A stretch of 64,000 bases of DNA from positions 42,113,026 through 42,177,025 of the forward strand of contig OY743176.1 of NCBI GenBank assembly GCA_963555705.1. The letters run 5' to 3'. The position numbers and the translations under genes were made by a program. Source of the DNA: Ligustrum vulgare (taxonomy: Eukaryota > Streptophyta > Magnoliopsida > Lamiales > Oleaceae). Positions 23,396-34,297 of the stretch are shown here, piece by piece (within the stretch, counting starts at the first letter, position 1; every line of letters begins with the position of its first letter). The notes below the pieces were generated by a model, which was given only the letters and a program-made list of their open reading frames with translations, did not search any database and was not told the origin of the DNA.

Positions 23396-24186
23396 AAAAC
23401 CTAGCTTCCCCTTAGCATGTAATATCCCCACATGACTTAGCGATAATTTGCAACTGATTATGCTACAAGAAATTTCCGTCAAAAATTGTTGAAGCCAATT
23501 ATGATGAAGCACAATTCAGCAGTAAAATTCGATGAATTTCAGCGAGATATTTTATAAACGTTTCAAATTCAAACCTTCCATCGAGTAGGCAGTATTGACC
23601 AATCACATCGAATATTCTCTATTGAACATGGAAAATGTCAAAAATACTAATTCCTTTGATTTATGAGAAAACATAACTTTTTCTAAGCTGAACAAGCAAC
23701 AGTAAAATACCGGATTACTATGCTTAAACCTCCTATGCAAGGGACTCTTGTGAGCCCGCCCAACTCTTGTTGTGTCTCAATTGAAAGTGACAAACCTCCA
23801 GCAACAGCTCTCTTAATCAAGAGAAATAGGTTGATAAACGGTACGTACTAAGAGATATAATGCAAATATTTATCAAATCAGACCTAACCAGTGAGCATGA
23901 ATGTCTTAAACTGCCTAGGTCTGAGGGACTATCAACAAAGAATGTCTTCAAAGAATTCATATTCATACAGGTGATGTCATACAAGTGTTTCAAAGATTTC
24001 ATATTCATACAGGTGATGTCATACAAGTGTTGAACCTTTCAAAATAATCAAAGTATTGAATCAACGAAGTAATTACATTGTTTAAAGATGAACCATTACA
24101 TTTAAAAAATATAGAACTGTGCCTAGAATAAAAATAAAAAAAAAAGAAAAAAGAAGAAGGCAACAACATACAACAAAAACAAAAAA
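23396..24186. other. Tat spacer between integrase and antisense ORF
   Basis: No ORF of note. A direct duplication of about 33 bp (CATATTCATACAGGTGATG...) occurs at about 23959 and 24000 with a period of roughly 43 bp. The remainder appears non-coding. Confidence 0.6.
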
Positions 24187-24863
24187 TCAATGAGGGGCAT
24201 CTTTTGCAGAGTCTCCACTGAGCACAATTTGGCAGCGGTCAGTGGGATCATAAGCGGGGTTGCCTTCTTCCGTATCTTGTGGCTCGGGGTACAAAGCCTT
24301 AATTTGGGAAAGGTCCAAATTGGGAAAAGCTTCTTTCAAGTTCCCTAAGGCCATCCTAGCCCCTATCTTCCCAAAGACCCTCTGCATAGCTTCATACTTA
24401 GGCGTCTCTTCAAAAGTATCTTTAAAATTTTGGACCGCCTCTGACACTTTAGCCCCCATGGCTTCCTCCACCCGAGCTGCAATAGTTCATTCCAAGGCTT
24501 CCTTAATTCGAGACTCAATGTGCCATTCTAAGAAAGAGTAATCCTCCTCCGCCTTTTTCCGGGCCTCCACCTCTCCCTCCAGATAGCAGTAATCTCTGCT
24601 ACCTCAGCTCTTAGCTTACCCTTCACGGAGTAAGCCTCTGCTAGAGCTTCAGCAGCAATAGATTGCGTGCGGTTGGAGTCATCGAGCTTCTTGCACAAAG
24701 TCGCCACATCGGCCTTAGAGGCATGGAGATCGTGTCTTAGCTTTTCATTGTCTTTCTGAAGGCGCTTTGCAAAGGCCCTGTCATCCGAGGAGGATTTACG
24801 AGCTATAGATAATTGATCTTTAAGATCATTGATCTCCTTCAGCATATGGTCGGCATGGCGAAG
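24187..24863 (-). pseudogene. Tat antisense ORF, 3' part (coiled coil)
   Basis: This is the C-terminal half of the minus-strand ORF that begins at 44444 and is split by the Tekay-like insertion. From 24863 it runs RHADHMLKEINDLKDQLSIA and onward with heptad-like Leu, Lys and Glu spacing suggesting a coiled coil. A shift near 24535 leads to a final 94-codon block ending at the stop at 24187. Joining across the insertion with one copy of the 5-bp duplication keeps the frame, so the ORF was continuous when the insertion occurred. Function of these antisense proteins is not known. Confidence 0.75.
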
Positions 24864-24868
24864 TGTAG

Positions 24869-27183
24869 TGTAGCGACCGAGAATTTTCCGTGACTTATTT
24901 AAATATTATTTAAAATGTGTCGCTACTACTTTGCCCATTTATATTTAAACACATTTTCGTCTAGCTATTTTAAGTGAAATTAAATTAAATTTATTTTAAA
25001 TTTATCCTATTCCAATTTCAAAATTTATTAAATGACGTCCAAGTCCATTATTTATTTTAAAGTCCAATTTTCAACTAATTGGATTCAAATTCTTTTGAGA
25101 CCAAATTTTAATTATTTTAGGTCCAACTCCTTAAGCCCATTTAAAACCCAATAAATCATATTCTTGGCCCAAAACCTTGACAGCAACATTTAAGGTTTCC
25201 TAGTTTAAAAAATTTTATTTCCAAAATTCTTCAACAATATTTCCAACCTGCACAAGCACTTTCCATACCACAATCAACTCAGAATTTTCCAACGGAATTT
25301 CCTTTGATTTCCGCATTACAGATTAGCCTAAGTCTCCATGTTTACATGATCAACCATTAAGTAGAACCATCAACCTTCAACCCAAGACACACACAATCTT
25401 TCAACTCAAGGTATGCACTTCCCTATCTTCATTCTCACACAGTCAGACCTCCATAATCGCTGCCTTCGACCCATCACAACCTCCCCTGCCCACTGCCACA
25501 ATTCGGAACACATCAACCACCTCCATCGTCTAAACCAACCATCTCCATCATCAAGCCACCACCAAATCGATCCAAACCAACCACTGCCTCAATCAATTCC
25601 ACAATCAAAGTAACTGCTTTCAATCCACTGTAATACAACCTCAAAATCTCCATAACTAGGAGCCGAACTCAATTTCAACACCTCCAACAAATCGAACCAC
25701 CATGAGCCGAAAACCCAAATCTCACAGCCACCCACATAGGCTGCACCCAAACCTCCCAAAACCGCCACAAAACATCAATCAGACCACCACCACGTTCCCT
25801 CGTCGTGGGAATCATCACCGGCCAACACCGCCACAACGAAACACCAATCACCACCACATGAACCACTGCCCCAAACACCGAGCTCCAAATCGTCCACTGG
25901 CCAAAGTTAAGAAAAACCCAAAATCAAACCTAAAATCCCAAGAATCAGGCTAACCCATAACTTACCTCAATAATGGCCGGAGCTCTTCGCTGGAAAACCG
26001 ACGAACCCGAGTTCCACAACCTCGGTTTGCCTTCGTTTCCACACCCAAAAACCACCTCCGCCGCCGCCAAGGGATGGCGGAAGTACCATTGCCAACGCGC
26101 TGGTGCAAGAGCATCGGCAGCCTGACCGGCGGATGACTTCCGTCGGAGGGGCACCCATCACCCCTCTTCTCCAAGCTCTCTCTCTCTCGCTAACGATTTT
26201 TGTATATTTTTGAAAATTTACCAATTAAGTCCCTTATGTTTCAAAATCTTTTATTTCAGTCCCTCACACTTAAAAACGTTTTATCTCAGCCCTACAGTTT
26301 TTCGAAAAAACATGAATCAGTCCCCAATTCCTAAAATATTGAATTTAACACTTAGTTTTTAAAATTCGTGATTTAGTCCCCAAGGTTTCTAAAAATTCTG
26401 TTTTAGCACAACTCTTTTCAAACCAATTATTTTGGATATTCAATTCAACCCCTAAGCTTTTATTGTCATCTTAAATCTTCAAATCCCAAAATACTAATAT
26501 TAATTAATTTATTTTTAGGGCTAGAAGAGGCGCAAGAACATTAGAAAGTATTTATCCCATTTGCTCAATACTCGAGAAATAAGGTAGACTCTTATTTACA
26601 AATTTATGTTTTTCAAAAGTGCGCATCAATGATTATTTGGATTATAAGTCTGGCATGTATGATTGTGTTCATGAGAATTACTTGCTTTCTAAGCATGAGA
26701 CTATGTTACGAGAATTTACTTGCTTAAATGCATGAGACTTGAACTTGTATTTTATTTACTTGTTCATGAGAATACTGGTGATCGTTAGACACATGAGACT
26801 TGAATATCATGATTACGTGCTTTAATTTATAATGTTAAATGATTATTGTGCGCGATTCTACTGAGTATTTCCAATTTTGCAGATGACGGAGTTGACGGCG
26901 AGACGTACGATGGTGGCTATTAATAAGTCTTTAAAATGTTCCATTTCAAATTAAAAATTTATTTAGTTATTTTTCTATACTCAAACCGTTGAAACTACAA
27001 ATTTATTGTATTATGTTCAAGTTTAATTTATGTTCGAACATTTTGGCCGTTTGAGTCAAATTTATAAAATTATGTGAATTGAATTTCAGTTATTAAATTC
27101 ATTTTCAGCTAAATTATTATTTTTCAAAGTTAATTTGAGATGATGAAGTGACGTTCCGGGTATCTAGAACTCGTGGCATTACA
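24869..27183 (+). mobile_element. 5' LTR of the Tekay-like element
   Basis: Begins TGTAGCGACCGAGAATTTTC and ends CTCGTGGCATTACA. A CA-rich, G-poor stretch spans about 25440-25960. A GC-rich block at 25965-26180 reads on the minus strand like an exon ending in the splice donor GTAAGT (25965-25960). It is followed by spaced TTTAGTCCC-type clauses at 26220-26460. Low-complexity ORFs in this stretch are not genes. Confidence 0.88.
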
Positions 27184-27534
27184 GGTTGTATCAGAGCGGG
27201 TCTACGTTTCTATAGACTTGCAAATTTTTAAAACAGAATTTTTTCTAAAATAATAAAAAAAAAATTCCAAAAATTTTTTAAAGGAAATTGCCACTGCCAT
27301 CACCCGTTTCTCCGACTCCGAGGTAAAGAAAGTATATTTAGAAATGATGAATTATTTTGGATACATGAGATTATTTTATGAGAATTTAGAGAAAAAAGAA
27401 CTTGTATCCATCTAGAAAATGAGTTTGAGCATAATTTGGAATAATTAAAGATTTTATTTTATGTCCTCATAATTTAACTTAGAGAGATTAAAGAACTTAT
27501 CCCTAATTGGACTTTGCATAATTGATTTTAGGAC
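27184..27534 (+). other. Leader with primer-binding site and putative intron
   Basis: GGTTGTATCAGAGC right after the LTR is a near match to the tRNA-iMet primer-binding site. At about 27285-27322 a short coding-like exon ends in TCCGAG before GTAAAG. A TTTTAG acceptor at 27526-27531 sits just before the ATG of the next ORF, giving a possible 209-nt intron. The same exon and donor occur in the LARD leader (minus strand, about 34164-34205), so it has been conserved between two elements. Confidence 0.6.
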
Positions 27535-27890
27535 ATGGCATCAAGTTCCAAGAACGTATCTAGTTACGCAGAAATAGCCGCTAGGAACTATGACCACTTT
27601 AAACCTAGGCCTGAATGGAATATCAATCAGCATGTTGGGCAAGTGATTTACTTACCTAATCGAGCAATGCAATACGGCTACGTGACCAACGACTTCCAGT
27701 CGATCAATCATTTGATCTTGTCCTTTCCGAAGAATACATGGGACATAGCTCGCTTGATATAGATGGACGTGAATACTTCCATTAACGTGAATCTCGACTA
27801 CGACTCGTTTTGCGAGAGACTTGTTGCATACTAGCCTATGTACCACAAGGACCTTTTGGGATTCAATCTAGATGAGGCGCCAGCACCCGA
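27535..27890 (+). pseudogene. ORF upstream of gag, first part (unknown protein)
   Basis: Starts ATGGCATCAAGTTCC and encodes a polar N terminus and a mixed domain (YAEIAARNYDHFKPRPEW, NHLILSFPKNTWDIARLI). Stops at 27760 and 27832 break it. The LARD is inserted after 27890. The rest lies at 37892-38060, giving about 174 codons in all. I recognise no domain. Plant chromoviruses do not normally have an ORF before gag, so this is unusual. Confidence 0.6.
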
Positions 27891-28529
27891 TGTAGCGCCC
27901 CGAGTTCCGTATACCCGATTCACTACGTTATTTTCTGTCTAAATTTTTTTTTTTTTTTTTTTGCGGAAGAAATAATTGAAATTCATTTTTGGCAACGTTA
28001 AATAAACTGTAATGGCCGCTAAAATTGAAAACATTTATGAAACCATTTGAAATAGTAAATCGAACCATTAATATTGTAAAGAAATTGCCAATATCATAAT
28101 TTCTCAAATAAATGAACTTCTCTAAATTATTCGATTATTTGGAAAATACGGAAATCATTAACGTCAAACTTTCAACCGTTCAACGATTATTGCCACCATC
28201 ATTCATCGCTCGCCACCGTCTCCGAAATCTGCAAAACTGTTAAAAAGTAGGGTGAGTATTTCATGGGGGAAATACTCAGTAGACTCATCGCAAATTAATT
28301 TAATTTATAAGATGATTAAACACATAAATCCCGGCTTTTTATAAAACGGGCATTGATAGAGCTTCTTTATAAAACTGCTCTTGATAAAACTCATATTGTG
28401 CATTACAGCACGGGACATATTTTACAAATCATAGGCTCTTTGAAAATAGCTCTTTGAAAACAGCTCTTTGAAAACCATATACTTATAAAAACATTTTAAT
28501 TATGTCAAGCATAATTTCTTTTGAAAGCA

Positions 28530-29060
28530 TAACATAAGATAGGATTTAAATCCTCATAAACATAAATAGACACAAGAATTTTACCGAACTTAGGTGGCAA
28601 GAATTCTTATGCAGTAAAATCATAATAACAGTAAGTTTTCATCATAACATAGGATAATATCGAAATCCTCATAAACATAAGAATTTTACCGAACTTAGGT
28701 GGCAAGAATTCTTATGTAGTAAGTCATAATAACAGTAAGATCATAATAACAGTAAGTTTTCATCATAACATAGGATAATATCGAAATCCTCATAAACATA
28801 AGAATTTTACCGAACTTAGGTGGCAAGAATTCTTATGTAGTAAGTATACCAAGCATAATTTTTCTGAAATTCATAGGGATCAATTGCATCATAACATAAG
28901 ATAGGATCGAAATCCTCATAAACATATGCGACAGGAATTTTACCGAACTTAGGTGGTAAATCCTCATAAACATATGGAAAGATAGGAATTTTACCGAACT
29001 TCGTGGCAAATCCTCATAAACATAGGAGACACAAGAATGTTACCGAACTTAGGTGGCAAG
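28530..29060. repeat. Tandem repeats in the LARD LTR
   Basis: Several imperfect units of roughly 60-110 bp built on CCTCATAAACATA, GAATTTTACCGAACTTAGGTGG and CAAGAATTCTTATG. Copies also occur in the right LTR (34939-35480), the solo LTR (about 45470-45670) and the LOG-carrying LTRs (49700-49765), so the unit is a family-wide feature. Confidence 0.8.
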
Positions 29061-29509
29061 AATTCTTATGTGTAGCGCTACTAAAACTCCGGTCCCCTTA
29101 ACATATCATAACTTATCATATGGGACCCAAAACAATCTTGGTAGATTGATTTCATAGCAATGATCCAAAAAAAACATTTTCGTGAAGCATAGGGTATACT
29201 TACTTTTCGTAAAAACATAAAGTATATTTTCTTTTCATAAAAACATACTTACTTTTCATAACAACATAAGGTATATTTACCTTTCATAAAAACATACTTG
29301 TTTTTCTTAAAAATTTACTTTCACAAGTCACATGACATTTATATGAAATCATAATTTAAATCAATTAATAAGTGCGAGTCTACCTCAAATCCGACGAGTG
29401 CAAAGTTGAGCGGGAATGACTTCAATTTCTTTAAATTCTCCGTACGCTTCGTCTTAGCCAATAAGTCACTTTAGTCTATCGAATATATAGTTCAAAATGA
29501 TAAATTATA

Positions 29510-29900
29510 ATTTGAGGACTAAAATTGATGTTTTGAAAGTTGAGGGACTAAAATGAATACTTTTGAAAGTTGAGGGATTAAAATGAATACTTTTGAAAGT
29601 TGAAGGACTAAAATGATTACTTTGAAAGTTGAGGGACTAAAATGAATATTTTTTAAAAGTTGAAGGACTAAAATGATTACTTTGAAAGTTGAGGGACTAA
29701 AATGAATACTTTTAAAACTTGGGCTTAAAATCAAATTAATAAAATCAGCAGGGACTGAAATGATAAGTTTGAAGCTAAAAGGGCTGGAAAAACTCATTTA
29801 AAACTTAAGGGCTGAAATTGATAAGTTTAAAAGCTGAAAGGACTGAAATAAAACCTTTTTAAAACATAGGGACTGATTTGAAATAACTTTAAAACTTCAG
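29510..29900. repeat. Spaced GGGACTAAAATGA repeats
   Basis: At least seven units of about 30 bp of the form TTTGAAAGTTGAGGGACTAAAATGAATAC, decaying rightward into GGGACTGA variants. The right LTR carries the same array at 35920-36320. On the retrotransposon strand this reads as TTTTAGTCCCTCAACTTTC clauses. Confidence 0.85.
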
Positions 29901-31477
29901 GGACTGACGCGCAAATTTTGAAATTAAATAAATAAATCAGATCTTTATCTTCTCTCTCTCTCACAACTCGTTCACTATCTGAATCAGAAAATAGAGACTG
30001 AGAAGAGAGAAAAGCGAGAGACGAAAGCTGACGAATCCGGCGTTCAATCGGCGATTTTCCGGCGCAACACCGGCGCTGGGTACGGGGAGTGGCGATGGTG
30101 CAATTAGGATAGTTTCTGGGCTGATTTGGGGGCGATTTAAGGTGAAACCGAAGCTAGGGTTCGCGGTTCTTCCGGCGAAGGGAGCGGCGCTTGAGGTAAG
30201 TAACTGGCTCCATTGATTCTTGGGTTTTGATTTTTGGTTTTGGGTGATGATGGCTGTGTGTGTGGTGATGGTTCGGTGTAAGCAGCGCTGCTGCAGGTGA
30301 TCGTGGTATTGGGTGGTTCTTGGTTGCGAATGGTGGTGTTGATTGATGATGATGAGTTTGGTGATTCGGCAGTGGTGGTATTTGCAACGTAAGTGATTGA
30401 TGAGGTGGTGGGGCTGACCGGTATTGATTTGTGGGGATGATGATAGCAGAGATTGGAAATGGCAGAGGCAGTGTTGAAATGTAATATTTTGAGGAAATCT
30501 GGTGATAGTGAAAATGGTGCAGTGTGATCCGGTTGAACTGTGGTTTTATGAATTGGCTGTGAATTGATTTCTTGGAAGTGTGACAGAGTCATGTGATGAT
30601 GATGATTGGTGGTGCTGCAGTGGTTGAAGTTGGTAGTGAGGATGTTCAGTGGTTTGGTGTAGTGGTTGTTTGTGACATGGCTGAAGGTTGGCGAATTGGT
30701 GGTGCTGGAAGTCATGGAAATCGTGTGTTGGTTTGAGCTGAGGAGAGAGGCTGGTGAGTAGTGGTTGCAGGCTATCCGAATTGGTTTCAGATTGATGTAT
30801 ATGATGGTGGATTGAATCAGAGGTGAGTTGAGAAATGTTTATAACGTTTGGGCTGTGAGGTTGATGATGATGAGGATTCCAATTGTATATAGAGAGAATT
30901 GTGGTGGTGTCCAATCGAGAAGGTAGTGATGATGATGGAGAATATATCAAAATAGAATAAAAATGGTGGAGAATGATGATGATGGAGAGGGTGGAAAACA
31001 TCATAATTGGAAGGGTGGTGATGATAATGATTCAGGGTTGTGGGGTTGGAATTAGTGAAGTATGGGTTGGATGTTGGTGTTTAGTGGAAAGGGGTGGAAA
31101 AAGAAATGGAATTGATTGTGACTTGAAACCATTATGCGTGAGGATGAACTAAGTTATTGAAAATGAGATGGAAAGTGATCAATATGGGGACATAATAATT
31201 TTGAGGAGGGAATCATTTGAATGGAATAATTGAGATATTTAAATAAATTTGGAATTCAAAAAATGATTTTGAAAATAATACTTTGAATAAATAATTAAAA
31301 TAATCTAATTTTAGAAATTCGGATTTTAATTTAAAATCGAACAAATTCGATGTTTATTGACTTGGCTAGACGAATCCGTCGCAGCGTTAACTTCAAAATA
31401 ATAGGTGAAATAGTAGCGATACAATTTTCTAAATATTAAAATAATTATTAATTGCGTAAAAATTCTGGGTCGCTATA

Positions 31478-34297
31478 ATCTTACCTCCTTAAAATAATTT
31501 CGTCCTCGAAATTAAACTTACTTAATCTTAAAATTTCTGAATACTCAATCAGAATCTCATCTTCTTCTTCTCTTATGTAGCATTATCGCTACCATTTTTA
31601 ACCCAACCATATTTAACCAACTGGACTTTTCTATAGACATATGTGTTTACTCAAAATTCTTCTGAATCGTAAGTGACTGAAAGTTCACTATTCTTTGAAT
31701 TCCATTTTTATGAACCCAAAACAACATAACTTATTCTTAGATGATCAACTTATTTCATAATCTCAATATATTATCACCTTCAATTATCATCATCATATCA
31801 TTCCTTACAATTTCTATTGTACTTTTATATTCAAATAACCTTACGTCCATCATCATTATCTCACAAATCCCAAACAACATCATGTCTCTTTACTAATTTC
31901 TGTAATTCCATAAAAAAAAATCTCTTCAAGTTTCCATAAATCTTTACTGATATATCAAACCATAATAATTTGTCATCTCTAAACTTCTTATCATCAAATA
32001 TTCCCAAAATAATCAAAACAATTCCCAATCGAATGTAAAAATTTCATCATATCTTGTAGTATTCATGTAACATGTCACTTATCATCGTATTCATGTGACC
32101 TCAGATATTCGTATATATCTCTAAAATTTCCACAATTCTTTACTGACATATCATATCATAATAATTTTTCCTTTCTTCTTATCATCGAATATTCAAAAAA
32201 AAAAAAAATAATCAAAGAATTACCTGAATATTCTCTCTACGTAATATACCCAATAACATATCAACATAATATCATCAACTTATCATTCCAATATTTGTAA
32301 CCCAAAATTCAGTAAACAAATATCTTCCAAATAACTAAGATTCTTTACTTAAATGTCACCACATTTCCTGCAAAGTATTTCTTTTACTTATACATACTTA
32401 TGAATTCTGATTCAATACAGTCCTTATTTCTCTTTCACGTATTCCCGTATCATCTCACTATACCTTGATTATTATACCAAAAATATCAGTACCAAAATCC
32501 AATAAAATATTCCATATCTCCAATATTATCATCAAATTTTCTTTTGTCGAGAAAAATAACAGCGCATTAACTCTTGTTCCCACTTTTCATTTTTCTATAC
32601 TTTAAATCATACATCAAGTACTCGGTATCAAATACTCATTCTAGCTGAGAGCTAAGATACTAACTTAAAACAGCATCACAAGGATCAGATATGTTATTCT
32701 CAAACTTAAGAAACTTCACTAATTTCCCAAATCTGAAATTAAAAATTAAAATTTTCTATTCTCCCAAACTTCAATTCATATCACACTTTATGAACAATAC
32801 TCTGATTAATCTTATCACCATTAAATAAGACTTCTGTAAATCATATAGGATTCCTCATCATATTTGCTTAACCCAAAGATACAATCCCATAATTTAAAAT
32901 CACACAACTGATCATCTCAGATTTTCCATTATTGTAGCCAAAATATTTACTCACTTCAAAAGTACAACCAATAATAATTAATCGAAACTGTATCACTAAA
33001 TCTTTAAATAAACCCATATATTATGACTAAAAATGAAAATTCTCAATCGTAGATAATATTTCACCATAATGCAATAAATCATCAAAATAAGATCATCGAA
33101 CTCAATATTCACACGATTCTTCCCTGGATAACCATCACATTCCTTAACCGTCTAGTCGTCATATCTATCACGTACCTTATACGTCAATCTGATCACTAAT
33201 ATTATATATCAATTCCTCAGACTAAAAAAATTTTGGATTCTACCGTGATCCCTCTTCTGAACTCCATTCCAAAATAAGTCATCACTGTAAAATCTTATCC
33301 CTATTTTCCTCAAAATTCATATCCTTATAATACTCTCCAATACAAGTGATCATTCCTTACAAATGATCAATCCATTCCCAAGAATAATTAAGATTCTTCC
33401 CAATAATGCCCTTATACTTGTCTTCACTCGTCTTTCAAAATATAACTTATCATTTACTCAATCTTGCTTATGAACTTGCAATTCTAAACTCAATTCTCTT
33501 AGTGATTGCATACCATACTATGCTCTTAATTCCAAATGATAAAATTCTGGACAGAGTCTCCCTTATAATTTGAACTTATCCCAAACCATAAGTATACTTC
33601 ATAACTAACAATAATAAATAACTCCACATTTGATCACAACGATCTAAAAATATTGAAAATGATTCCAACACTTCAATATCATCAAAATATCCCAAAATTC
33701 AATTCATAATTCCTCAACATAGAAATTTCAAATCATATTTTTCAATATCACAATATTACTTCCTTCCATACCTTAATTGGCTCAAAAGTTACTCATACTT
33801 ATAAATATATGCCATAAATCATATTCCCAAAATTTATTCACAAAGCCAAACTTCATAATAAATTTCTCTTCAACATAGAGGCATAATAAATTAACTCAAC
33901 ATAATATCCATTACTTAATTCTCAATAAAATCATATTATTCCCATTATGCTCAACACTCATTTTCTTTTAAAAAATTTCTCATAATCATACATTAAAGCA
34001 TATAAGTTATGACAAAGCATAACAACATCATTATTTTCGAAGAAATACATTCTTATTTCTCATAAATCATAAGTATCCGAAATACTCTTCATTCTTTCTC
34101 ATAAATTAGTAAAATGAGTATTCGAAATACTGAAATAACTTTAAACATCATAAACTTCTTTACCTCGGAGTTGGTGGAACGAATGATGGCAGTGGCAATC
34201 TTCATCAATAAAATTTTATAATGGAAAATATTTCTTGAAAATTCTTTTTGAAAATTTTTCCAGTCTACAGAAACGCAGACTAGCTCTGATACCAACT
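31478..34297 (-). mobile_element. LARD internal region, non-coding
   Basis: 2820 bp, strongly AT-rich, with no ORF showing a known domain. Its left 1.1 kb and right part align with the internal region of the LOG-carrying element (51330-52160 and 54130-54520), so it serves as the empty reference for the captured cassette there. Near the primer-binding site the minus strand has a short exon with an ATG and a GTAAAG donor (about 34205-34162). Confidence 0.8.

Larger units (their letters stand above)
27891..31477 (-). mobile_element. LARD LTR, left copy (3' LTR in element orientation)
   Basis: Plus-strand ends are TGTAGCGCCCCGAG and GGGTCGCTATA. In element orientation the LTR therefore starts TATAGCGACC instead of the expected TGTAGCGACC. 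It contains tandem repeats at 28530-29060, a TTTAGTCCC-type array at 29510-29900, and a GC-rich exon-like block ending at a GTAAGT donor (30196) on the plus strand. A long G/T-rich tract follows. ORF-like readings in the G/T tract are low-complexity artefacts. Confidence 0.88.

Noticed and set aside
25413..25953. His/Pro-rich plus-strand ORFs in the Tekay-like LTR (also 40583-40783)
   Set aside because: CA-rich low-complexity LTR sequence. The ORFs are not preserved in length between the two LTRs.
28530..29060. Repeat-spacer look of the LARD LTR repeats, considered as a CRISPR-like array
   Set aside because: Units are of unequal length, directly adjacent and diverged, and lie in a plant LTR. 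No cas genes. Ordinary tandem repeats.
30137..31004. His/Ser/Thr/Pro-rich minus-strand ORFs in the LARD LTRs (also 36546-37413)
   Set aside because: They come from a G/T-rich tract. Composition is extreme, both frames are open for the same reason, and no domain is visible.
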